DNA of 6,216 bases from Chitinophagaceae bacterium UBA3961. GTDB lineage: Bacteria; Bacteroidota; Bacteroidia; Chitinophagales; Chitinophagaceae. Shown here piece by piece: positions 1 through 6,088 of this stretch; position 1 is the stretch's first letter, and each line of letters starts with the position of its first letter. The notes beneath the pieces are model-generated. The model was given only the letters and a program-made list of their open reading frames with translations, was not told the DNA's origin and made no database searches. Both the position numbers and the translations under genes were made by a program. Location: NCBI GenBank assembly GCA_002385265.1, contig DGDD01000149.1:1-6216 (forward strand), written 5' to 3'.

Positions 1-22
1 GTCCTTAACTTTCAATCAATGA
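1..22 (-). other. Start of the spacer after nuoL, towards the next (unseen) gene
   Basis: These 22 bases lie downstream of the nuoL stop codon on the coding strand. I see no hairpin followed by a T-run and no start codon, so transcription probably continues off the left edge. By the usual gene order the next gene would be nuoM, but nothing of it is visible here. Confidence 0.5.
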
Positions 23-1912
23 TTAAAGAAAAAATAAAACTGCTAACAAGATCACCACACCTCCTACCAACCAGAAAGCATACTGTTGCAATCTTCCACT
101 CTGGAACTTTTTGATTCGCTCTGCAGTCTGTTCAGTACTCTCCCCGGCTTGCAGTACCAATCCGTCTATAAAATTGGTATCAATCCAATTCAACAATTTA
201 GCAGCACCGCTAAATATCAAGACTCGCATAAAGAATCGATAACATTCGTCGATATAAAACTTGTGATAGGCCCATCGATACAAAAAGCCCCAACGTTGTG
301 CCAACAAATCTGCTACTCCATTGACGTTCTTATAGAGATACCAAGCCATTACAATACCTCCTAACCCGATAAGGACCGGAGGTACACTCATTAGTAGCGA
401 CAAATGTTCTTCAAAAGGCTTTCCATCTGCCGTTACATAGTTGCTAAAAACTATATAGCCGGAACCAATAGCCGCAATACTCAGTAATACCAAGGGGAGT
501 TTCATGGCCCAACTACCTTCATCATGCGCATGACCTTTGAAAGGTTGATTCCAAAAAATCAAGAAATACAGGCGGAACATATAAAAGGCGGTCAATCCTG
601 AAACGGCCAATTCAATATAGTACACGGGAATCAAGTGTTCATAAGCAGCAGACAAGATCATTTCCTTGCTGAAGAATCCCGACAAGAAGGGGACTCCTGA
701 AATAGCTAAACACCCGATCAAGAAACTCAAATGGGTAAGGGGTAGTTCTTTACGCAATCCCCCCATATCTTTCACCTCATTGCTATGAACCGCATGAATA
801 ACCGTTCCTGCACAAAGGAACAGCAGGGCTTTAAAAAAGGCATGTGTAAACAAATGAAACAAAGAAGCGGTATAACCATGATTGGCTTCAAGAGACGTAC
901 CTGCCACACCTAATGCGGCGATCATATAACCAATTTGCGACATAGTGGAGTACGCCAATATCCGTTTAATATCCGTTTGTGTACAAGCAATCAGCGCTGC
1001 AATCAAAGAAGTGATAGCGCCTATATAGCCGATCCCTTCCAATAGTTCCGGACTTGTTTGATAAATTGGAAAGAAACGGGCTACCAAGAATACTCCGGCT
1101 ACCACCATGGTAGCAGCATGAATCAATGCAGATACAGGTGTAGGGCCTTCCATGGCATCGGGCAACCAAATGTGCAATGGAAACAAAGCACTCTTACCTG
1201 CCCCACCAATGAACACCAATGCCAAACCAATGCTCACCGTGCTGAATCCAAGGAACATCAAATCCGAAGAAGAAGAGCGTGAACTCAAACTCGCAACAAT
1301 TTGATCAATATTAAAAGAGCCTGCGGTGCTCGATAAAATCAAAATCCCGATCAAGAAGAAGAAATCAGCGAAGCGAGTTACTACAAAAGCTTTTAAAGCA
1401 GCAGCCCTTGCCTGCACTCTTTGCGTGAAATAACCGATGAGTAAAAAAGAAGACACACCCACTAATTCCCAAAAAATATAGACTTGGAAAATAGAATCGG
1501 CCACCACTAATCCCAACATTGAAAAAGTAAACAATCCCAAAAAGGCGTAATACTTGTGAACACGCTCATCTCCTTTCATATAGCCGATACTGTAGCAATG
1601 CACCAAACTTGAAACGGTAGTAACCACTACCAACATCATGGTTGAAAGCGGAGTCAATTCAAAACCGATCGTAATAATACCGAGCTTCCCTAAATCGAGC
1701 CAGCTATACGACCATATCACTTCATTTTCATATGGGGAATTGTGTTCAAAGAAATAATAATAAGCAGTTTGATAACTCATCACTGCCGCCGCCAATACCA
1801 GTAAGCTGCCTACCCAAGGTTGCATTCTTTTGAAGAATGCACCTCCTAATCCTCCTAGCACAAAACTTAGGAGCGGCAAACAAAGGATCAATATGGCAAC
1901 CGGTATGTTCAT
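23..1912 (-). CDS. nuoL: NADH-quinone oxidoreductase subunit L (NuoL), antiporter-like proton-pumping subunit
   Basis: NuoL is the distal antiporter-like membrane subunit of complex I and moves protons across the cytoplasmic membrane. The protein has 629 residues, close to the usual 610-650, and is hydrophobic throughout, consistent with about 16 membrane helices. Key residues are visible: Glu149 in FWELVGVSS, Asp183, Lys240 in GGAGKS, His265 in SALIHAATM, Lys361 in HAFFKALLF and Lys416 in GFFSKEM. From family knowledge these match the proton-channel residues E144, D178, K229, H254, K342 and K399 of E. coli NuoL. A long amphipathic stretch at about 530-600, followed by a last hydrophobic helix at 611-629, fits the lateral helix HL and the anchor helix. 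A serine-rich loop (208-216, SLSSRSSSS) sits between Asp183 and Lys240 and probably accounts for the shift in numbering. The ATG overlaps the nuoK stop codon by one base (TAATG), which supports this start. The gene is complete. Confidence 0.97.
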   Translation of the reverse strand: MNIPVAILILCLPLLSFVLGGLGGAFFKRMQPWVGSLLVLAAAVMSYQTAYYYFFEHNSPYENEVIWSYSWLDLGKLGIITIGFELTPLSTMMLVVVTTVSSLVHCYSIGYMKGDERVHKYYAFLGLFTFSMLGLVVADSIFQVYIFWELVGVSSFLLIGYFTQRVQARAAALKAFVVTRFADFFFLIGILILSSTAGSFNIDQIVASLSSRSSSSDLMFLGFSTVSIGLALVFIGGAGKSALFPLHIWLPDAMEGPTPVSALIHAATMVVAGVFLVARFFPIYQTSPELLEGIGYIGAITSLIAALIACTQTDIKRILAYSTMSQIGYMIAALGVAGTSLEANHGYTASLFHLFTHAFFKALLFLCAGTVIHAVHSNEVKDMGGLRKELPLTHLSFLIGCLAISGVPFLSGFFSKEMILSAAYEHLIPVYYIELAVSGLTAFYMFRLYFLIFWNQPFKGHAHDEGSWAMKLPLVLLSIAAIGSGYIVFSNYVTADGKPFEEHLSLLMSVPPVLIGLGGIVMAWYLYKNVNGVADLLAQRWGFLYRWAYHKFYIDECYRFFMRVLIFSGAAKLLNWIDTNFIDGLVLQAGESTEQTAERIKKFQSGRLQQYAFWLVGGVVILLAVLFFL

Positions 1913-2223
1913 TATTCTTTCATGATGGTAGGTTCATCTACATCTACCGATTTAAATTGTCGATACACCTGTATAATAATGGCCATAGCAACAGCTGCTT
2001 CTGCTGCTGCAATAGCGATGATGAATAAAGTAAAAAACAAACCCTCTAATTTGTTTGGCCACACATATTTATTGAAGGCGATGAAATTCAAATTGGCACT
2101 GTTCAACATCAACTCAATGCTCATGAGCATCGAGATCAAATTCTTTCTGGTCAAAAAGCCATAGACCCCTATAAAGAAGAGGGTTGCACTTAGCACCAAA
2201 ATATGTGTCAATCCTATTTGCAT
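1912..2223 (-). CDS. nuoK: NADH-quinone oxidoreductase subunit K (NuoK)
   Basis: NuoK is a small membrane subunit of complex I, related to MrpC, that contributes to a proton channel between NuoJ and NuoN. The 103 residues match the family length of about 100. Three hydrophobic helices lie at about 5-22, 28-49 and 62-86. The two essential membrane glutamates are both present: Glu37 in MSIELMLN and Glu75 in AIAAAEAAVAM, equivalent to E36 and E72 of E. coli from family knowledge. The C-terminal tail (about 88-103) is polar and acidic. The start overlaps the nuoJ stop by one base (TGATG) and the stop overlaps the nuoL start by one base, so both ends are fixed by translational coupling. Nothing looks degraded. 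Confidence 0.97.
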   Translation of the reverse strand: MQIGLTHILVLSATLFFIGVYGFLTRKNLISMLMSIELMLNSANLNFIAFNKYVWPNKLEGLFFTLFIIAIAAAEAAVAMAIIIQVYRQFKSVDVDEPTIMKE

Positions 2224-2765
2224 CAGGATTCTTTCATTTCGTGTTTAATAATAGCTCCGGGCTTCAATGCAATAACAATACATCCGATCATTGACGCCAA
2301 TAACAACATACTTACCACTTCAAAAGGCAAGGCCCAACCATGGGTATCAATATCGATCAATTCCCTGCCAATCGCTTTTACATCAAACAAAGCCCCCTTG
2401 GCATTCACCGTTCCTAATTGTAATTTTAGGATTTGAAGAAGAAGGATTCCCAGTCCCGACCCTGCAGCCAAAAAAGACCATAACTTTTTTGAGAGAGAAG
2501 GTTTGGGCATCTCGGCTCCGGCTTGCTGAGTTAATAAAATAGAAAAGATGATCACCACTACAATACCCCCAACGTAGACAATGATTTGAACAGCCGCCAC
2601 AAAATTGGCTTCCATCCAAAAATAGATTCCCGCTACCGATACCAGTGAAAACAATAAGTAGATGGCTGCACGAAACAACTGTCGAGTGGTAACACTCAAC
2701 ACAGCAAAGCCTATCATCATAAAGGCCAACAAGTAAAAAATAATATCGCTGAATTCAATTCCCAT
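2223..2765 (-). CDS. nuoJ: NADH-quinone oxidoreductase subunit J (NuoJ)
   Basis: NuoJ is a membrane subunit of complex I whose third helix carries a pi-bulge implicated in coupling quinone reduction to proton movement. The protein has 180 residues, normal for the family, with five hydrophobic segments at about 7-28, 32-49, 55-78, 95-115 and 148-169. The signature third helix reads FVAAVQIIVYVGGIVVV, with the conserved Tyr64. Where E. coli has a glutamate (E55) this protein has Gln60, a change I believe also occurs in other bacteria. A further family match is FEVVSMLLLASMIG in the last helix. The ATG shares one base with the nuoI stop codon (TAATG), and the gene ends in a TGATG overlap with nuoK. 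Confidence 0.95.
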   Translation of the reverse strand: MGIEFSDIIFYLLAFMMIGFAVLSVTTRQLFRAAIYLLFSLVSVAGIYFWMEANFVAAVQIIVYVGGIVVVIIFSILLTQQAGAEMPKPSLSKKLWSFLAAGSGLGILLLQILKLQLGTVNAKGALFDVKAIGRELIDIDTHGWALPFEVVSMLLLASMIGCIVIALKPGAIIKHEMKES

Positions 2766-3241
2766 TATTCTACGCCGTCCATTATTTTAGAATCCGGATT
2801 GTTTAAAATTTTTGTCAACTGCGAACGATCAAAAACACTGTGTTCAAAAGTTTGGGCCATTTTGATGGCATCACTGGGACAAGCTTCAATGCACAAATTG
2901 CAAAGCGTACAAAGTTCCAAATGGTACACTAATTTATCGATGGCCTTCTTCTTCTTTCCTTCGGGTGTGATATCGAATTTCGTGATCACTTTGATGGTTC
3001 CGTTTGGACATGCCAATTCACAAGCCGTACACCCGGTGCAACGATGTTCATTGGCTTCATTATGTGGCATTACCACTTCTCCTTTGAACCGCTCCGGTAA
3101 ATTCAAGTGATCGCGGTTATCGGGATATTGTTGCGTAATGATCTCTTTGTGATGCGTAAAATAATAACCCGTTCTCCGCATCCCTTTTAAAAGAGATCCG
3201 ATGGCCGCAGCTACTTCTTTTATATAGTTGATCAAAAACAT
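2765..3241 (-). CDS. nuoI: NADH-quinone oxidoreductase subunit I (NuoI), two-[4Fe-4S] ferredoxin-like subunit
   Basis: NuoI (TYKY/23-kDa subunit) binds two [4Fe-4S] clusters and passes electrons towards the cluster in NuoB and then to quinone. Both binding motifs are intact: Cys68, 71, 74 with Cys78 (CTGCTACELACP) and Cys111, 114, 117 with Cys121 (CTLCNLCIEACP). An amphipathic N-terminal region (about 1-30) fits the membrane-surface helix, and QQYPDNRDHLNLPERFKG matches the conserved stretch before the first cluster. The protein has 158 residues, a normal length. The linker between the clusters contains four lysines in a row (97-100). nuoI starts one base after nuoH and overlaps nuoJ by one base. 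In this cluster, with nuoEFG missing, it is the most peripheral cluster-bearing subunit encoded here and a plausible place for an alternative electron donor to dock; that role is inferred. Confidence 0.96.
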   Translation of the reverse strand: MFLINYIKEVAAAIGSLLKGMRRTGYYFTHHKEIITQQYPDNRDHLNLPERFKGEVVMPHNEANEHRCTGCTACELACPNGTIKVITKFDITPEGKKKKAIDKLVYHLELCTLCNLCIEACPSDAIKMAQTFEHSVFDRSQLTKILNNPDSKIMDGVE

Positions 3242-3242
3242 C

Positions 3243-4319
3243 TTACTTAAAATACCATCCTAAAATGGCGAGTGCTGTTACCAACACTACATTTATCATA
3301 CTAATGGGTAATAAATAATTCCACTCTAATTTCAAAAGCTGATCCACACGCAATCTTGGAAATGTCCAGCGAAACCACATGATCAAAAAAATCAAACCAA
3401 AAGTCTTGCCCATAAACCAAATACTAGATGGAATATAATCCATGATATGATTGAAGGCCGTCCACTCACCAATATGCAAGGGCATCCAACCTCCTAAAAA
3501 CAAAATCGCACCAATAGCACACACAATAAATACATTCACGTATTCCGCCAAAAAGAACAAGGCAAATTTCATCCCTGAATATTCGGTGTGAAATCCTGCC
3601 GTTAATTCAGACTCTGCTTCGGCCATATCAAAAGGTGCTCTATTGGTTTCTGCCGTAACAGCAATGATATATATTACAAATGCAATGATTACGGGAACAT
3701 GCCCTTTAAACAACCACCAGCCATTCTGTTGCGATTGAATGATTTCTGTTAAGCTCAAACTCCCTGATAGAATTACAATTGTCATAATTGCCATACCCGC
3801 ACTTAATTCATAACTCACTATTTGTGCGCCGCTGCGCATGGCACCCAACAAAGAATACTTGTTATTACTACTCCAACCTGCCACTAAAATACTGATCACT
3901 GATAGAGAGGAAACAGCAGATACATACAATACTCCAATATTAATGTCCCACATTTGAAAATCCTTTGCAAATGGAATGGGGGCCATCAACAACATTGACA
4001 CCATAATGGCTCCAATAGGTGCAATATTGAACAAAAACTTGTCGGCACCATCCGGCGTGAGTCCTTCTTTGATCAATAGCTTCAGTGTATCTGCGAAGGA
4101 TTGCAACAATCCCTTTGGTCCAACTCGGTTAGGTCCCAATCGAATTTGCATCCAAGCAGATACTTTACGTTCCATATATACTAGCACCAATCCGAGCACT
4201 GCAAAAAAGCTGATCACCAAAATGCCTGCAATTATCATCTCTAGCACCAATGTCCATTGCTCCGACATATGTCCGAGCAACCAAAGATGAATTTGTTGTG
4301 CAAGTGATGATAAACTCAT
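3243..4319 (-). CDS. nuoH: NADH-quinone oxidoreductase subunit H (NuoH), quinone-site membrane subunit
   Basis: NuoH (ND1) forms the membrane part of the quinone chamber and the start of the proton path. The protein has 358 residues, slightly longer than the common 325-350, with about eight hydrophobic helices. The two family signatures are clear: the first cytoplasmic loop at 50-92, with ERKVSAWMQIRLGPNR and GLLQSFADTLKLLIKE, and the acidic loop at 224-260, with ETNRAPFDMAEAESEL followed by AGFHTEYSGMKFALFF. Further matches are SNNKYSLLGAMRSGAQ with Glu171 just after it, and RWTFPRLRVDQLLKLEW (317-333) near the end. The glutamates of the acidic loop (224, 234, 236, 238) are kept. It follows nuoD after only 6 bases and is followed by nuoI after 1 base. 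The genes nuoE, nuoF and nuoG that usually lie between nuoD and nuoH are not there. Confidence 0.97.
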   Translation of the reverse strand: MSLSSLAQQIHLWLLGHMSEQWTLVLEMIIAGILVISFFAVLGLVLVYMERKVSAWMQIRLGPNRVGPKGLLQSFADTLKLLIKEGLTPDGADKFLFNIAPIGAIMVSMLLMAPIPFAKDFQMWDINIGVLYVSAVSSLSVISILVAGWSSNNKYSLLGAMRSGAQIVSYELSAGMAIMTIVILSGSLSLTEIIQSQQNGWWLFKGHVPVIIAFVIYIIAVTAETNRAPFDMAEAESELTAGFHTEYSGMKFALFFLAEYVNVFIVCAIGAILFLGGWMPLHIGEWTAFNHIMDYIPSSIWFMGKTFGLIFLIMWFRWTFPRLRVDQLLKLEWNYLLPISMINVVLVTALAILGWYFK

Positions 4320-4325
4320 AATAAT

Positions 4326-5441
4326 CTAACGATCTATATCCGGTATTACCAAATCCAATGTTCCCATAGCAGCTACCAAATCGCCAATCTTCGAGCCTTT
4401 TACCATGGTTTCCAAAGCAGAGAGATTTGAAAAACCCGGTGACCTAAATTTAATACGATAGGGTGTGGTACCTCCTTCACTAACTATATATACTCCCAAT
4501 TCGCCACGTGCTGTTTCTACTTGTTGATAAAACTCTCCCTTCGGAAGTTTCAAAACTGCTTTTGTCTTGGCTTGAAATGGACCTTCCGGAATAGCATCAA
4601 TCAATTGTTCTACAATTCTTATTGATTCCTTCATTTCCCGGATACGAACCATGTAACGAGCCAAGGAATCGCCTCCTGTTTCAATCACTTCCTCAAAATC
4701 TAATTTTGAATAGATTTCATAAGGATACCATTTTCGCACATCACAACTCACCCCACTGGCACGAGCGGTAGGACCGCTGCAACCAAAACTGATGGCATCT
4801 TCTTTTGATAAATACCCCACGCCCTTCATACGATTTTGAAAGATGATATTACCTGTCACCATTTCATCGTATTCATCTATTTTAGATTTATACAGTTGCA
4901 AAAAATCTTTTACTCTTTTTTGAAAATTAGGATGAAGGTCCATCATCACACCACCGGGCACCATATAGTTCATGGTCAAACGGGCGCCACAGGTTTCTTC
5001 CATAATATCGTTGATACTTTCACGCTCTCTGAAAGCATGAAAGAAAGGAGTGAATGCGCCTAAATCCATTGCCATTGCTCCCCACCACAACTCATGAGAA
5101 GCGATGCGCGTAAGTTCACTCATCAACACTCGAATCACTTGAGCTCTTTCCGGTATTTCAACGCCTAACCCCTTCTCTACACAAAGTGCGCAAGCTAGAT
5201 TATTAATATGAGCAGAAAGATAATCCATCCTACTCGTTACATAAATGAATTGGCGATAAGTCAAACTCTCGCACATCTTTTCAATGGAACGATGGATATA
5301 ACCTAAGTGTGGTTCTACTTTCGTGATGGTTTCGCCTTGCAAATGAATCACCAAATGCAATACCCCATGGGTAGCAGGATGTTGAGGTCCTACATTGATC
5401 ACGAGATCACCGGTAGCGCTATGTCCAATCGTTTCTTGCAT
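4326..5441 (-). CDS. nuoD: NADH-quinone oxidoreductase subunit D (NuoD), 49-kDa quinone-site subunit
   Basis: NuoD (49-kDa subunit, Nqo4) forms the quinone head-group site together with NuoB and descends from the large subunit of [NiFe] hydrogenases. The protein has 371 residues, shorter than the usual 390-420. The quinone ligands are kept: His25 in GPQHPATHG and Tyr74 in RMDYL, equivalent to H38 and Y87 of Thermus Nqo4 from memory. Other family matches include HLGYIHRSIEK, GAFTPFFHAFRERE, the MVRIREMKES segment, ARGELGVYIVSEGG, and the typical end ...IPDIDR. It has none of the CxxC nickel ligands of hydrogenases at the equivalent sites. Between GP (287-288) and PKGE (300-303) only 11 residues are present, against about 36 in Thermus Nqo4. 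NuoC and NuoD are separate proteins here, not fused as in E. coli. The ATG lies one base after the nuoC stop. Confidence 0.97.
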   Translation of the reverse strand: MQETIGHSATGDLVINVGPQHPATHGVLHLVIHLQGETITKVEPHLGYIHRSIEKMCESLTYRQFIYVTSRMDYLSAHINNLACALCVEKGLGVEIPERAQVIRVLMSELTRIASHELWWGAMAMDLGAFTPFFHAFRERESINDIMEETCGARLTMNYMVPGGVMMDLHPNFQKRVKDFLQLYKSKIDEYDEMVTGNIIFQNRMKGVGYLSKEDAISFGCSGPTARASGVSCDVRKWYPYEIYSKLDFEEVIETGGDSLARYMVRIREMKESIRIVEQLIDAIPEGPFQAKTKAVLKLPKGEFYQQVETARGELGVYIVSEGGTTPYRIKFRSPGFSNLSALETMVKGSKIGDLVAAMGTLDLVIPDIDR

Positions 5442-5442
5442 C

Positions 5443-5898
5443 TTACAAGCGAATCATATTAATAGGGTCTTCAAAATCTTTTCGAAGTGGGTTCTTTCCT
5501 TCCCAACCATCGGGAAGAATCAAGAGTCGCAAATCGGGGTGACCGATAAAATTCACGCCAAACATTTCATACACTTCTCTTTCCAAGAAATTAGCCGATT
5601 GCCAAACATCACTCAATGTAGGCACTTCAGGTTGATTTCTATCAACGGCCAATTTAATTACCAATTGATGTTTGTACTGCATCGAACGAAGATGATACAC
5701 CATCGTTAGGTGTGTTTTCCAATCGATACAGGTTTCATTGAATAGATAATCAAACTGCAAGTTTCCATCCGAACGAAGCAATTGCATCTGCTCTTTGAAA
5801 AGCAGTGGTTGCAGCGCCACCGTAGGCCAGGCTGTCCCTTCCTCCCAAGTTGCTTCTTTCAACTGCTCTTTCAAGTATGCAATTACTTCCTCTGTCAT
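5443..5898 (-). CDS. nuoC: NADH-quinone oxidoreductase subunit C (NuoC), 30-kDa subunit
   Basis: NuoC (30-kDa subunit, Nqo5) is a structural protein of the peripheral arm that packs against NuoD and NuoI and holds no cofactor. The family signature is near the C-terminus: LEREVYEMFGVNFIGHP, followed by LRLLILPDGWEG, then NPLRKDFED. The protein has 151 residues, at the short end of the family (about 150-220), with little beyond the core domain. The start is firm: an in-frame TAA (5901-5899) directly abuts the ATG, so no longer version is possible. The bases before the ATG are A/T-rich with no Shine-Dalgarno, as is common in Bacteroidota. It is the first gene of the visible unit. nuoA and nuoB, which normally precede nuoC, are not found in the 318 bases upstream. 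Confidence 0.96.
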   Translation of the reverse strand: MTEEVIAYLKEQLKEATWEEGTAWPTVALQPLLFKEQMQLLRSDGNLQFDYLFNETCIDWKTHLTMVYHLRSMQYKHQLVIKLAVDRNQPEVPTLSDVWQSANFLEREVYEMFGVNFIGHPDLRLLILPDGWEGKNPLRKDFEDPINMIRL

Positions 5899-5927
5899 TT
5901 AGTATCTAATAGGTTATATACTTGTTA

Positions 5928-5983
5928 CTCCCCCTCTTCTTTCTACTACATTCCTCTATCTTCCATCTTCCCTCCTCCCTCCT
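5928..5983 (-). other. Polypurine tract in the nuoC leader with a mirror repeat and possible G-quadruplex
   Basis: Read on the coding (minus) strand this 56-base stretch is 91% purine and begins 30 bases upstream of the nuoC start. It contains a perfect 12-base mirror repeat, AGGGAGGAGGGA (plus 5969-5980), and four closely spaced G-runs (GG-A-GGG-A-GG-A-GGG, plus 5970-5982). Sequences of this kind can form triplex (H-DNA) or two-tier G-quadruplex structures. Whether either forms here is unknown. If transcribed, the leader RNA of nuoC would be almost all purine. Confidence 0.55.
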
Positions 5984-5985
5984 GC
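5958..5985. repeat. Degenerate heptamer tandem repeat, ATCTTCC type
   Basis: Four consecutive 7-base units can be read on the plus strand: ATCTTCC, ATCTTCC, CTCCTCC, CTCCTGC. The first two are identical and the last two differ from each other by one base. The array is part of the polypurine tract upstream of nuoC. It resembles the short heptameric intergenic repeats known from cyanobacteria and some other bacteria, but I cannot confirm family membership. Confidence 0.55.
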
Positions 5986-6000
5986 ATTCCGGCTGTTTCA

Positions 6001-6018
6001 TTATTAATTATTAATTAA
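6001..6018. repeat. AT-rich heptamer repeat, TTATTAA
   Basis: Two exact TTATTAA units (6001-6007 and 6008-6014) are followed by the partial unit TTAA, giving 18 consecutive A/T bases. It has the same 7-base period as the ATCTTCC array 16 bases away. It could also be an easily melted or protein-binding AT block; no specific function is shown. Confidence 0.55.
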
Positions 6019-6045
6019 CTCCCCCTGTTTTTTCTTTTCCTTAAC

Positions 6046-6088
6046 CGCGGTGGCGCAGAGATCGCAGCGTTTTCGCAGCGCTGGCAGG
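6046..6088. repeat. GC-rich short-period repeat, CGCAG(A/C)G
   Basis: Copies of a 7-base core recur at intervals of 8 to 11 bases on the plus strand: CGCGGTG (6046), CGCAGAG (6054), CGCAGCG (6063), CGCAGCG (6074) and a decayed GGCAGGC (6084). The block (6045-6088) is about 70% G+C, well above its surroundings. Comparable runs of repeated CGCAGAG-like or CACAGAG-like units occur between genes in many environmental bacterial genomes, to my knowledge without an established function. A weak 5-bp hairpin (CAGCG 6065-6069 with CGCTG 6079-6083) is possible. Confidence 0.6.

Larger units (their letters stand above)
23..5898 (-). other. Partial complex I operon nuoC-D-H-I-J-K-L
   Basis: Seven genes in one direction are separated by 1, 6 and 1 bases and then by three one-base stop/start overlaps (TAATG, TGATG, TAATG). 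Such spacing implies one transcript with translational coupling between the membrane subunits. There is no room for an internal terminator or a dedicated promoter between genes. The order matches standard complex I operons except that nuoE, nuoF and nuoG are missing between nuoD and nuoH. The 5' limit of the transcript is unknown because no recognisable promoter is visible upstream of nuoC, and the 3' limit lies beyond the left edge. Confidence 0.9.
5927..6026. repeat. Nine-base direct repeat ACTCCCCCT flanking the two heptamer blocks
   Basis: ACTCCCCCT occurs at 5927-5935 and again at 6018-6026, 91 bases apart. The pair brackets both heptamer arrays. It could be the footprint of an inserted small element or simply recurrence of a common intergenic motif. 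The region is pyrimidine-rich, so chance cannot be excluded. Confidence 0.35.

Noticed and set aside
1..22. Possible terminator after nuoL
   Set aside because: No inverted repeat or T-run on the coding strand; the sequence is too short and the operon is expected to continue.
23..1912. nuoL as an Mrp antiporter (MrpA/MrpD) or hydrogenase membrane subunit
   Set aside because: Length, the C-terminal lateral helix and its position right after nuoK in a nuo operon favour NuoL; there is no MrpA-type extension.
2761..3241. nuoI as a stand-alone ferredoxin gene
   Set aside because: Two CxxCxxCxxxCP motifs, the N-terminal surface helix, the length and its position between nuoH and nuoJ identify it as NuoI.
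86..5709. Several plus-strand and alternative minus-frame open frames of 63-104 codons within the nuo genes
   Set aside because: All lie inside strongly conserved complex I genes in other frames and show no recognisable domain or start context.
5782..6018. Plus-strand open frame of 78 codons across the nuoC start
   Set aside because: It is antisense to a well-supported nuoC and continues into low-complexity DNA; its residues reflect base bias.
6046..6088. CRISPR array
   Set aside because: The units are about 7 bases with 1-4 base gaps, far too short for CRISPR repeats and spacers.
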